Source of the DNA: Acidaminobacter sp. | GTDB taxonomy: Bacteria > Bacillota_A > Clostridia > Peptostreptococcales > Acidaminobacteraceae | Direction of reading: 5' to 3' | Assembly (NCBI GenBank): GCA_009881125.1 | Contig: WXFH01000029.1 | Span: 1 to 64,000, forward strand | DNA length: 64,000 nucleotides | Part shown: positions 25,200-33,416 of the stretch, piece by piece | Position numbering within the stretch: position 1 is the stretch's first letter | Layout: every line of letters begins with the position of its first letter | The notes under the pieces: model-generated | What the model saw: only the letters and a program-made list of their open reading frames with translations | Databases searched by the model: none | Told to the model about the DNA's origin: nothing | Made by a program: the position numbers and the translations under genes

Positions 25200-26306
25200 A
25201 TGTCGTTTGATGCAGTAACTGCAGTGAATGTGGCTTCATCCAGCGCGGCGGCGCTTGGCGCGTCCGGTAATTTTTCGGCCCTGCTCGTGTCCGGGTTGCC
25301 CCTCGGCGACTGGCAGCTTGAGCTATTGCTTTGGTTCCAGTCCCTGCGCCACCCGGTCCTGACCTGGATCATGGGCGCCCTGACCATGCTTGGCGACGAT
25401 CTGTTTTACATTGCGGTGCTTTCCGTGATGTACTGGACCGGTTCAAGTGCATTTGCCGATGGTCGCTTCAACAGCCACCGCCGGCTCAGCTCAAGTCATG
25501 ATCTCTGCTCAGGCAGCGCCAAAAGACCTCAAAGTCGTCAAAACACCTTCGAACTCATGCAGCTGGTGGTGTTTTCCGTACTGCTTAACATTGTCATTAA
25601 AAACTTTGTAGATGCACCCCGTCCCTTTGAGGCCGTCTCCGGGATTGAAGGCCTTTGGACCTTCACCGCAGGGAGCGCCTCGTTCCCAAGCGGCCATGCC
25701 CAGACTGCGGCGACCTTTTGGCTGGCGCTGGTTTCGGCCGGTGCAGGCGTTCGGAAGGGGAGACGGGGCGGTGGTGTGACCATCGGCATAGCCTGTTCTT
25801 TTATTGTTCTGATCTCTTTGTCGCGTCTTTACCTGGGCGTGCACTGGCCTCAGGACGTGCTGGCCGGCGGGCTGATTGGCGGCGTTTTGGGCCTTCTTGG
25901 TCCGTCTTTTTTAAAGGGATTCAGCCGATGGTTCCTCATCCCCACATTCGCCCTGTCCGCCATAGGAATTTTCGTCTTTCTGGATCATTCCGCGGTGCAG
26001 CTGACAAGTCTGCTGATTGGGGCGACCATTGGGCATGGGAATTCTGGATTAACGTCGAGATCAACAGGCACTGCCGTTAAAGGCGCTGACGCAGATCCAG
26101 GCGCAGACCTGTTACGTCCAGCAAAGCCAGCACATTTACTTTTCGGCATAATGACAGTCGCTGCGGCTTACGGGACGACGACCTGGCTGTTGACGGCTTT
26201 TGGTTTTCCGGAGCTCATTGTCGATGGGCTGGCTACCCTGGAAACCGGTCTGATGATCACCTGGGGTGTACCGGCGCTGCTAGAAGCGGCCAGATCCGGA
26301 ACTTGA
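25200..26306 (+). CDS. PAP2-superfamily membrane phosphatase
   Basis: The 368-aa membrane protein has all three PAP2 motifs: KNFVDAPRP (K-x6-RP), SFPSGHAQT (PSGH) and SRLYLGVHWPQD (SR-x5-H-x3-D). Lipid phosphates such as undecaprenyl-PP or phosphatidate are the usual substrates. It is longer than simple members. A hydrophilic stretch of about 35 residues (about 82-120, SSAFADGRFNSHRR...), which includes the 25455-25463 word, interrupts the first TM region, and a second low-complexity stretch (SGLTSRSTGTAVKGADADP) lies near 280-300. It starts 29 bp after the PhzF gene. Confidence 0.88.
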   Translation: MSFDAVTAVNVASSSAAALGASGNFSALLVSGLPLGDWQLELLLWFQSLRHPVLTWIMGALTMLGDDLFYIAVLSVMYWTGSSAFADGRFNSHRRLSSSHDLCSGSAKRPQSRQNTFELMQLVVFSVLLNIVIKNFVDAPRPFEAVSGIEGLWTFTAGSASFPSGHAQTAATFWLALVSAGAGVRKGRRGGGVTIGIACSFIVLISLSRLYLGVHWPQDVLAGGLIGGVLGLLGPSFLKGFSRWFLIPTFALSAIGIFVFLDHSAVQLTSLLIGATIGHGNSGLTSRSTGTAVKGADADPGADLLRPAKPAHLLFGIMTVAAAYGTTTWLLTAFGFPELIVDGLATLETGLMITWGVPALLEAARSGT

Positions 26307-26309
26307 GCA

Positions 26310-26336
26310 GGTCTGCGGCTAGCGCCTATTGACCCC
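26310..26336 (+). repeat. Extended REP-like element (type copy)
   Basis: GGTCTG, CGGCTAGCGCCTATTG, ACCCC: the clearest extended copy. Outer arms GGTC/GACC and inner GGC/GCC can pair as an imperfect hairpin. Confidence 0.92.
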
Positions 26337-26367
26337 ACATGTTCCATTTTGAGGAGGGTATTTTCAA

Positions 26368-26841
26368 ATGAAGGAAATTTTCTTTGCCGGCGGCTGCTTC
26401 TGGGGCGTCGAGGAATTTTTTTCGAGAATTGACGGCGTCGAGGATACCGAAGTCGGCTATGCCAATGGCATCACTGAAGATCCTGACTATAAGCAGGTCT
26501 GCACCGGCAAGACCGGATTCGCTGAAGCCTGCCAAATCAAATATGATCCTGAAGTCATCAGCCTGGACACCTTGCTCGACAAGCTGTTCAGTGTCATTGA
26601 CCCGACGCTGATCGACAGACAGGGACCAGACATTGGCAATCAGTACCGCACGGGCGTTTACTACGTGGACGAGGCCGACCGACCGGTCATTGAAGCCTAC
26701 TTCGAAAAAGTGCGGTCACACTATGATCTGCCAATTCGAACAGAGCTCGAACCACTGAAGAATTTTTATGAAGCGGAAGAGTACCACCAGGACTATTTGA
26801 AAAAGAATCCCGGCGGCTATTGCCACATCAAGCTAGACTGA
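26368..26841 (+). CDS. msrA: Peptide methionine-S-sulfoxide reductase MsrA
   Basis: The 157-aa enzyme reduces methionine S-sulfoxide. The catalytic motif is [12 protein letters not shown] (Cys at about residue 10), with [16 protein letters not shown] and [18 protein letters not shown]. The catalytic residue is Cys, not selenocysteine, and no downstream MsrB domain is fused. GAGGAGGG precedes the ATG. The gene lies between two PhzF genes, all on the plus strand. Confidence 0.96.
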   Translation: MKEIFFAGGCFWGVEEFFSRIDGVEDTEVGYANGITEDPDYKQVCTGKTGFAEACQIKYDPEVISLDTLLDKLFSVIDPTLIDRQGPDIGNQYRTGVYYVDEADRPVIEAYFEKVRSHYDLPIRTELEPLKNFYEAEEYHQDYLKKNPGGYCHIKLD

Positions 26842-26868
26842 TCAAGTCGCTGAACGGAGTGATCTCCA

Positions 26869-27723
26869 ATGGATCTAAAAGAACTTCACTATTTTCACGT
26901 CGATGCCTTTACTGACGCGCCTTTCGCAGGCAGCCCCACCGGGGTCATTTTGCTTGAAGACGCGCTCTCCGAGGAGACCATGCAGATGATCGCCTCTGAG
27001 CTGAACCATTCTGAGACCGCGTTTGTCATCCGCCAGCCCCATGAGGTGATGCGGAATCAATGCGCCTTTTATGCGCTGCGCTGGTTCACGCCGGAAACGG
27101 AGGTCCATTTCTCCGGGTCTGCGACTCTCGCGGCGGCCAAAGTGATTCAGCAGGAGCTGGGTGTCAGTGCGCCCTGCATTGTGTTTAAGACGATCATCGG
27201 CGAAATCTCTACTAAAACGGCAGGGGGCTACATTACACTTACGCTGCCCGTGGACGATTACGAGGCGCTGGACCCCTCTGAGCAGGTGCTTTGGTACCTC
27301 GGCATCAACAATTATCAGCGGGCTGTGTACAGCCGCAATCTCAAGAAGCTGATCATTGAGGTGGATGACGAGCTGACGCTGTCGCGGATCAAGCCTGACT
27401 TCAACAAGCTGCGGGGCATTGACCTTGATTTTGACCTCGGCGGCCTGTGCATTACTTGCAGGAGTTCAAATCCTGAGGATTATGATTTTGCCTCCAGGTA
27501 TTTCAATCCCTGGATTGGGGTGGATGAGGATTCTATTACCGGCTCCATTCACACGGTCCTGGCGCTGTACTGGTCCCGGGAGCTCGAAAAGAAGCACCTC
27601 GTCGCCGTGCAGTCTTCGAAGCGCGGTGGCCGCTTGATCCTCGATCTGCTTGACGATGGCACGGTTGAAATCTCCGGCCGCGCTTATGTGGCCATCGAAG
27701 GCAGAATCCGTCTGCCAATCTGA
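26869..27723 (+). CDS. PhzF-family isomerase/epimerase (copy 2)
   Basis: The 284-aa PhzF-like protein has YFHVDAFTDAPFAGSPTGV, ELNHSETAFV (catalytic Glu), FSGSATLAAAKVI and EDSITGSIHTVLALYW. It is only moderately similar to copy 1 (the Gly-His of LSGHGT is Gly-Ser here), so a different substrate is likely. GGAGTGATCTCC precedes ATG 26869. It is followed by the terminator at 27755. Confidence 0.92.
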   Translation: MDLKELHYFHVDAFTDAPFAGSPTGVILLEDALSEETMQMIASELNHSETAFVIRQPHEVMRNQCAFYALRWFTPETEVHFSGSATLAAAKVIQQELGVSAPCIVFKTIIGEISTKTAGGYITLTLPVDDYEALDPSEQVLWYLGINNYQRAVYSRNLKKLIIEVDDELTLSRIKPDFNKLRGIDLDFDLGGLCITCRSSNPEDYDFASRYFNPWIGVDEDSITGSIHTVLALYWSRELEKKHLVAVQSSKRGGRLILDLLDDGTVEISGRAYVAIEGRIRLPI

Positions 27724-27754
27724 TTTAATCAAATCGAATGGCGTTTTAACTATT

Positions 27755-27824
27755 AAAGCCGCTGAGCTAAAGTGTTTGCCCGTGGTCATCTTTCCCGGCA
27801 TCCTCTCAAGCTCAGCGGCTTTTT
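27755..27824 (+). terminator. Rho-independent terminator after PhzF copy 2
   Basis: A 14-bp stem (AAAGCCGCTGAGCT with AGCTCAGCGGCTTT) and a 40-nt loop, followed by a T run. Confidence 0.85.
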
Positions 27825-27842
27825 AAATTTACGAATTTTGCA

Positions 27843-27973
27843 GGTCTGACCCCGACGATTCACAAATTTTGCAAGTTTATTGCAGGTCTGACCCCGACGG
27901 ATCACCCTGTTGATTAAATTATGCAGGATTATTGCAGGTCTGACCCCGTCGGCTGAACCATGCAGGTCTGACC
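27843..27973 (+). repeat. REP-like cluster, four cores
   Basis: Exact cores at 27843, 27885 and 27937 and a truncated one at 27964, flanked by TGCA on the left and GACGG/GTCGG on the right. It fills the space before the convergent MFS gene, whose stop codon is at 27981. Confidence 0.93.
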
Positions 27974-27980
27974 CAATGTG

Positions 27981-29129
27981 TTAGCTCAATTTCCTCTGAC
28001 GGCTGAATGCTGCCATGAACGACAGCGCCGACAACGTAATGGAGATTGGAATCACCCAGTAGCCTATTCCAATTCCGACCCAATCCGTCACACCGCCAAT
28101 CAGGAGACTCGTGATGAGCGTCATCAAGTTGCCCGCCGTCGACACCAGCGCGATGGCCGTCGCCCGAAATTGTCCGAAGTCGCGGGCTAGGATTATGGTG
28201 ACCATCGGGAATACTAAAGAATAAAAGAAGCCCGACCCGGCAATCAGGTACAGTCCGGCCTCACCGAGGAGCATCCCGCTGATGTAGAGGACCGACGCGC
28301 AGGCGGTGAACACTACGACGCTGCGCACGTACCCCAGCTTCTCAGCGATCACCCCTCCAAGGAGTCTGCCGATGGTAAACAGACCAAAAAACACCGCGCT
28401 GATCTCACCGGCCTTGTCTTCGGCAAAGTTGTAAATGGTTTTGAGGTAATAGACAATCCAGTTGGCGGTCTGAAGCTCGGACGCGACGTAGAAACCGACG
28501 CCAAGGGCCAGCAGTACCAGATAGGCTTTGTGGGGGAGGGCGCTCAGCCTGACCTTCGAGGCGCCGGTCATAGCGTTTGGCTCCTTCATAAAGAAGGTGA
28601 GGACGGCAGTGACAAAGAAGAGGATGCCGACCATTTGGAAGAGATCGACCCAGTCAAAGCCGCGGGACACCAGTTCTCCGCCGGCCCTTTGGCTGAGGGT
28701 CAGACCCAGTCCGAAAAAGAAATGGACGAGATTGACTAAGATAGCAGGGTAGCGCACCTGAATGACCGTGGCCATGGTGTTCAGGGAGATAATGAGCAAG
28801 GAGACGCAAAATTGAATCAAGCTGTAGCCAATAACGAAAAGCGTGTAGCTCTGAATTTGTGAAACGGCAAGAAACAGCACGCCATTCAGGAGTTGGGCGA
28901 TCAGAATAATTTTTTTAAGCCCAAAGCGTTCGCCCCACTGGCTGCCAAAGTAAATGGCGAACACGCTGAAAAAGGTTGTGGCTGTAAAGAGCATGCCAAT
29001 CTGCCCGTCCGTCACGTTAAAGCTTTCTATGAAATTGGGCACCAAAATGCCGCGTATGCCGGTGGACATGGCGAGTCCGAAGATCGACACAAAGGCGACC
29101 AGGATCATCCATTTCTTGTTGGTTTTCAA
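27981..29129 (-). CDS. MFS transporter
   Basis: The 382-aa protein has twelve predicted TM helices and the MFS loop motif GSQWGERFGLKKI between TM2 and TM3. No substrate can be assigned. TTG at 29129 is the likely start, because GGAGGT lies 8 bp upstream and no nearer ATG is placed well. FGLGLTLSQRAGG is encoded by a near-REP sequence (GGGTCTGACCCT, about 28684-28695 on the opposite strand), with no length anomaly visible. Confidence 0.9.
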   Translation of the reverse strand: MKTNKKWMILVAFVSIFGLAMSTGIRGILVPNFIESFNVTDGQIGMLFTATTFFSVFAIYFGSQWGERFGLKKIILIAQLLNGVLFLAVSQIQSYTLFVIGYSLIQFCVSLLIISLNTMATVIQVRYPAILVNLVHFFFGLGLTLSQRAGGELVSRGFDWVDLFQMVGILFFVTAVLTFFMKEPNAMTGASKVRLSALPHKAYLVLLALGVGFYVASELQTANWIVYYLKTIYNFAEDKAGEISAVFFGLFTIGRLLGGVIAEKLGYVRSVVVFTACASVLYISGMLLGEAGLYLIAGSGFFYSLVFPMVTIILARDFGQFRATAIALVSTAGNLMTLITSLLIGGVTDWVGIGIGYWVIPISITLSALSFMAAFSRQRKLS

Positions 29130-29198
29130 AGGGGGATACCTCCGTGGAAAGAATAGGTTGGGATGTTCGGGTGCGGCGGAAAAAGCCGATTGTGCTTT

Positions 29199-29351
29199 GC
29201 AGGCTGCGGCTGCGGCTGACGCCTGTCAACGCCTATCGACCCCGTCGCATACATGAGTGGGTCTGACCCCGTCAGGTACTTTTGCAGGTCTGACCCCGCG
29301 TGGTACACGAGTAGGTCTGACCCCGCGTGGTACACGAGTAGGTCTGACCCC
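29199..29351 (+). repeat. REP-like array, 27-bp period, led by a long degenerate extended copy
   Basis: A degenerate extended element at about 29199-29243 has internal duplication (GCTGCGGCTGCGGCTG and GACGCCTGTCAACGCCTATC). It is followed by cores at 29260, 29287, 29314 and 29341; the last three are exactly 27 bp apart with unit flank GCGTGGTACACGAGTA. The remaining sequence to 29502 shows no gene. Confidence 0.94.
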
Positions 29352-29502
29352 GCATGATCCACCTTATGTCCATAGTAAGTTTTTCTGCTGCCGGCGTCAA
29401 AGACATTTATCCCTTTTTTCCAGTACAATGTTTTTCGGATTTTCACATTCCATGTTTATTTTTTATTGAGAAAAGGGTATGAATGCCCTAAGAGGTGATC
29501 AC

Positions 29503-29709
29503 ATGAGCGCGTTTAGAAAACCCATAAAAATCAGCAAAAGCGAAAGCAAGTACAGGGATGTCACCATTCAGCTCTTTAATCTGAATATCCTCAGCCACAA
29601 TCAGGGGCCGGCCTTTGCCGTGCTGCTGAAAATTGCCGCACTGACAGCGTTCGCGTACACCGTCAGCAGATTCATTAACGGCGAACCGTTATTCAAAAAA
29701 CACGCTTAA
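29503..29709 (+). CDS. Small membrane protein, unknown
   Basis: The 68-aa product is not recognised. It has a charged N-terminus (KISKSESKYRD) and one predicted TM helix (PAFAVLLKIAALTAFAYTV). AGAGGTGATC upstream of ATG 29503 gives a good ribosome binding site. The stop codon lies 14 bp before the next small gene, so the two are probably co-transcribed. Confidence 0.65.
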   Translation: MSAFRKPIKISKSESKYRDVTIQLFNLNILSHNQGPAFAVLLKIAALTAFAYTVSRFINGEPLFKKHA

Positions 29710-29722
29710 AGGAGTGACGTGC

Positions 29723-30004
29723 ATGTTAGTCGTAAGAAAAAATAAATATGAAGAGCTTGAAAAACTCAGACGAAAAACGAATGCCATCCGCTTGGTAGAA
29801 GGTCTGTTGATTGGTTTGGCCATTGGGGCTATGATCGCATTTCTCCTGACACCTTGGGACGGCAAGCAAAACCGCAGTTACGTCAAGGGTCAGTTTGGCG
29901 GCCTCAGAGAAAAATGCCGCGGCCTTTGGAGCAGCTGTGGTTGGTGTGGCTGTGGCACCTGCGACGCAGATGAAGAAGACGAAGATCCTCATGAAGGATT
30001 CTAA
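29723..30004 (+). CDS. YtxH-like small membrane protein with Cys-rich acidic tail
   Basis: The 93-aa product has the YtxH-type segment GLLIGLAIGAMIAFLLTPWDGK (single TM ending in a Pro/Gly turn) after a short coiled N-terminus. The unusual C-terminal tail (SSCGWCGCGTCDADEEDED) contains four cysteines, suggesting metal or redox chemistry; that is inference. AAAGGAGTGACG precedes ATG 29723. Confidence 0.75.
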   Translation: MLVVRKNKYEELEKLRRKTNAIRLVEGLLIGLAIGAMIAFLLTPWDGKQNRSYVKGQFGGLREKCRGLWSSCGWCGCGTCDADEEDEDPHEGF

Positions 30005-30115
30005 GACGATTAAACTGTTTAAAAAGGTTAGCAACTCTTAAGCGTCGACGATCCCCAACCCGCAAAAATTTGTTTTTATGGCGGCACATACTGCCGCTTT
30101 CTTTTTGCGGCGGTG

Positions 30116-30126
30116 GACCATCGGCA
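30116..30126 (-). repeat. TGCCGATGGTC word upstream of the SRPBCC gene
   Basis: GACCATCGGCA, with an inverted partner GCCGATGGTC at 30672-30681 directly after the gene. Confidence 0.85.
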
Positions 30127-30158
30127 AAAACAAAAACCAGAGAGGCGGATATCCAAAT

Positions 30159-30629
30159 ATGAAATATAATCATACCATAGTCATCAACCATTCCCGAGGC
30201 AGGGTCCTTGAGCTCATGATGGCGACCGAACACATGCCTAAATGGCAGCGCGGCCTGACCGTTGTTGAGACCCTTGAAGGCGAGCCCTTCACACTCAACG
30301 CCAAAACGCGTCTCGTCTTTGACACAGGCAAGAAGAGCCTCGAAATGACGGAAACCCTGATTGACATGCGTCTGCCGGACGCCTACACGGCCGTCTACGA
30401 GACAGATGAGCTCTGGCACCGCATCTCGAATATGTTCTCGGAACTCGACGGCAAAACGCTTTGGTCCACTGAAAACGAGTTCGTCTTCAGCGGCTTCATG
30501 CGCTTCCTTGGCCCGCTCATGAAAAAAGCCTTCATGAAGCGTACGGAATATGAAATGGCGCGCTTCAAAGAATTCGTTGAGGATTTTGATCAAATCAAGG
30601 AAGAATCCCCAAACTCAGATGAAGTGTAA
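30159..30629 (+). CDS. SRPBCC (START-like) family protein
   Basis: The 156-aa protein looks like a helix-grip SRPBCC fold: YNHTIVINHSRGRVLELMMATEHMPKW at the start, alternating beta strands, and a long C-terminal helix after FLGPLMKKAFMKRTEYEMARFKEFVED. Such domains bind hydrophobic ligands; none is known here. AGAGGCGG precedes ATG 30159. It stands alone between an inverted pair of TGCCGATGGTC words. Confidence 0.75.
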   Translation: MKYNHTIVINHSRGRVLELMMATEHMPKWQRGLTVVETLEGEPFTLNAKTRLVFDTGKKSLEMTETLIDMRLPDAYTAVYETDELWHRISNMFSELDGKTLWSTENEFVFSGFMRFLGPLMKKAFMKRTEYEMARFKEFVEDFDQIKEESPNSDEV

Positions 30630-30736
30630 AGCTTTTAAGGTTTTAAGGCTTTCAAAGCTTTCAAAGCTTTAGCCGATGGTCCCTTAACCCCCAACCCTTC
30701 ACCCACCAAAAACGACAACTAACGGGAGTGATGCCT

Positions 30737-31561
30737 GTGGAACTTTACAATAAATCTCGCCAACCGCTGAAATATCTGAATCTCCTGTTTTACGCCGCCA
30801 CGCTGGCGGTCAACGCACTTGCCAACATCCTGCCATTCAACGGGCTGACAACGGGGGAAGCATCGAACGCCTACCGCAATTTATTCGCCCCGGCACCTAT
30901 TACATTTTCCATCTGGGGTGTCATTTATCTGCTTCTAGGATTTTTCGTGATTTACCAGATGGGATGGACCACAGGCGCAAAGCGTGGTGTTTCTCGGGTT
31001 ACATCGGATATAGGCGCACTGTTTATAATAGCTTCTGCAGCTAACATGGCCTGGATATACTTCTGGCATTACCAGGAGCTGGCGCTGACGATTCTTTTCA
31101 TGCTGGTCCTTCTCGTATCCTTAATTGGGATTTTCCTCAAACTCAGGGACTCACGGAGGGAACGTTCGGGGCTGCAGTCCATTATTGTGGATCTTCCTTT
31201 TTCGATCTATTTAGGTTGGGTCAGCGTCGCAACTATAGCGAACTTCGCTGCTTTCTTTGTTAGTATTGAGTGGGATGCCTTTGGGTTGGCACCAGAGATT
31301 TGGACAGTCGTAGTCATGGCTGTCGCAGTGCTCCTTGGACTGCTGGCTTTGTATAAAAATCGCAACTACGCGTATGCTTTAGTCGTGGTATGGGCCTTTG
31401 TGGGGATTTACCTCCAGCACAGGGATTATTGGACGGGGCAGTATCCTATGATTCAGTACACTGCAATGATTGGTGTCGGGGTCTTGGTTCTCTTTGGACT
31501 TTATGTGGCTTCGGGGGTTAGTTTGGTCCGACGGGGCCGCGGCGGTTCCAGACGCTATTGA
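30737..31561 (+). CDS. TspO/MBR-like polytopic membrane protein
   Basis: The product (about 275 aa) has seven predicted TM helices and the TspO-like motif FAPAPITFSIWGVIYLLLG, with YLGWVSVATIANFAAF later. It is longer than classical TspO (about 160 aa) and matches the extended tryptophan-rich family of Firmicutes. Function is unknown. GGGAG at 30724-30728 spaces best to GTG 30737; ATG 30731 is an alternative. Confidence 0.75.
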   Translation: MELYNKSRQPLKYLNLLFYAATLAVNALANILPFNGLTTGEASNAYRNLFAPAPITFSIWGVIYLLLGFFVIYQMGWTTGAKRGVSRVTSDIGALFIIASAANMAWIYFWHYQELALTILFMLVLLVSLIGIFLKLRDSRRERSGLQSIIVDLPFSIYLGWVSVATIANFAAFFVSIEWDAFGLAPEIWTVVVMAVAVLLGLLALYKNRNYAYALVVVWAFVGIYLQHRDYWTGQYPMIQYTAMIGVGVLVLFGLYVASGVSLVRRGRGGSRRY

Positions 31562-31626
31562 GGGAGATTTGTTATATGGAAATGGTATATTATGGTGTTT
31601 CGTGGTGGTCTACGGTACACCAAGGT

Positions 31627-31704
31627 AAAAAGTAAGGCCGCTTGGCATGGCCTGAGGTCGGTTCCCGACTTCAGGCGTGCCAAGTGGCCTTACTTTTCTT
31701 TTTG
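31627..31704. terminator. Long bidirectional terminator
   Basis: A long near-perfect inverted repeat: AAAAAGTAAGGCCGCTTGGC pairs with the downstream GCCAAGTGGCCTTACTTTT arm, with inner GCCTGA/TCAGGC and GTCGG/CGAC. It lies between the convergent TspO-like and lipoprotein genes and carries A and T tracts on both sides. Confidence 0.93.
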
Positions 31705-31721
31705 GAAGCATGATTAATCTT

Positions 31722-33416
31722 TCACCTATCGAAGATCGTTAAATTCTCGCAGCCCAAATCCTTGTACTCAATGCCCATATAGCCGTAACTTCCAAGGTCG
31801 GGAAAGTAACATTCAAGGCCGGTGTGACCAATTAAAAAGCTGACGTTGTCGATTTGGTCTTCTCGGATAGTAGGGTAGCCATACTGCGTGGCGTGCTTAT
31901 TGTAGGCGACGGCAAGCAGTGCTTTATAATCTACACCGGGTGCGAAACAGCTTTCAAGTGTAACCCGGCGACCATCGGCCTCATAACTGGCGAAGAAGGA
32001 CGGATTGGTCGTCAGGTCGAGGGGCTGACCCTCGCGAATGGTGAAAACAGACTCTCCGGAATATGCAGGTCTGACCCCGTCTGTTGACGATGCAGGTCTG
32101 ACCCCGTCTGTTGACCCAGCAGGTCTGACCCCGTCTGGTACACAATTGCTGTAAACGGAGTGGCGCAGGGTGTAAAAGGGGCCAACATCAGTGATGTCCA
32201 GCGAAAACTCAGCATAGGGCTCTTCGCCTGCGCTGAGTTTTTTTGGGGACGTAAGGGTTTTTAGGAACTGTCTGCTCTCTTCGAGAGTCGTTTCGGCCAG
32301 GGCTTGAATGGCGGGCGGCATATTATTGGGGTAGCGAAAGTGCAGGTAGGTTCTGACCGAGCTGTTTTCGACTGTTTCGTCGCCGGCGGTAATCTGCTGG
32401 GTGAAGAAGGTGTCAGACTGGACGAATTGCTGGTCTCTGGTGCCGGTGGTGAGGTAGGGGTTGGTGCCGCGACTATCGGCAAAGCGCTCTCTGATGGCCA
32501 GCTCGCCTTCGAAAAGGTGGAAGGGAAGCGTGATTTGGGCGGGGTAAAAGCCCGTGTCGAAGTCCGGGGTCTGGTGGTCGAAGATGATGACGATACCGCT
32601 CGGCTGGAGATAATACTTCTGGTTGGCCTCGAGGCCCTTAAAGGGGGCGGTCAGCCTCGGAAACCAGTACAGACCGTTTTCGAAGCCCGGCTCTTCGTCG
32701 GGGTGCTGGCTGCTCAGCATTTTGGCGACTTCGTCATTGATGCGGTTCATAGCGGTTTCGGGATTGGCAAAGAGCTCGGGAAGCGGCACGATGTCGCCGG
32801 TGCGGAGGTTGTAATTGCGGGCTTCCAGGCGGCTGGTGTATTCTGACCGGTCTTCCATTGTATAGGTTTGATCCGCGTAGACAGCGACGGAAAGCAGGTT
32901 TTCAAAATTGAAGGCGGAGGTGGCGTTCAGGTTAGATGACACTGGCTGGGTGCCTGGGGGGATGCGCTGAAAAATGCCGCGGTAGGGTGGCAGGCCGGCT
33001 TCCTCCAGGGCTGTATAGAGATTGGTAAGGTCTTGGTTGATGGCGTCCTGGATGCTTTGGTCCTTTAGACCCTCAATTGTGAACGTGCTTTGCCAGATCA
33101 CCCCCGGAACCTCCTGCTGTGAGGGGATGAAAGTGATTGGGTTAACATAAAGAGTTTTGAACGTTGATGGATTCAGGATCGTAATCAGGTTAGACAGGTC
33201 AGGTTGAGGGGCGGGCTCGAGGGGATCGCGGTTATTGTTTGAGGCCGCGTCAGGAGTTTGGATTTCGGGTGTTGAGTCTGCTGGATTCACTGGCGGCGTT
33301 TCCTGTGTGTTTGTGAGCTTCGTGCAGCCGGAAATCAGCAGCGAAGTGGCTATAAAGAGCGATAAGAGAAGTCGGGTCCGGTTTAATCCCAAAGGAGTTC
33401 TATTTGACCCGAACAT
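31722..33416 (-). CDS. Secreted lipoprotein with RsiV/PdaC-type (DUF3298-like) domains
   Basis: The 564-aa product starts with a lipoprotein signal (LLLSLFIATSLLISGC, lipobox Cys about 31), then a Pro/Asp linker. Two segments with the DUF3298-like pattern follow: ARNYNLRTGDIVPLPELF...FYPAQITLPFHLF, and a second from about 470. Related domains occur in anti-sigma factor RsiV and PdaC. At about 427-455 three 9-aa repeats (DGVRPAGST, DGVRPASST, DGVRPAYSG) are encoded by three REP cores. ATG 33416 has GAGGAG upstream and overlaps the 3' end of the preceding PstS-like gene by 17 bp, so the two are one operon. Confidence 0.8.
   Translation of the reverse strand: MFGSNRTPLGLNRTRLLLSLFIATSLLISGCTKLTNTQETPPVNPADSTPEIQTPDAASNNNRDPLEPAPQPDLSNLITILNPSTFKTLYVNPITFIPSQQEVPGVIWQSTFTIEGLKDQSIQDAINQDLTNLYTALEEAGLPPYRGIFQRIPPGTQPVSSNLNATSAFNFENLLSVAVYADQTYTMEDRSEYTSRLEARNYNLRTGDIVPLPELFANPETAMNRINDEVAKMLSSQHPDEEPGFENGLYWFPRLTAPFKGLEANQKYYLQPSGIVIIFDHQTPDFDTGFYPAQITLPFHLFEGELAIRERFADSRGTNPYLTTGTRDQQFVQSDTFFTQQITAGDETVENSSVRTYLHFRYPNNMPPAIQALAETTLEESRQFLKTLTSPKKLSAGEEPYAEFSLDITDVGPFYTLRHSVYSNCVPDGVRPAGSTDGVRPASSTDGVRPAYSGESVFTIREGQPLDLTTNPSFFASYEADGRRVTLESCFAPGVDYKALLAVAYNKHATQYGYPTIREDQIDNVSFLIGHTGLECYFPDLGSYGYMGIEYKDLGCENLTIFDR
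32068..32132 (+). repeat. In-gene REP-like array, 27-bp period
   Basis: Cores at 32068, 32095 and 32122, on the strand opposite to the gene. The 27-bp step preserves the reading frame and gives three 9-residue repeats in the lipoprotein. Confidence 0.95.
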
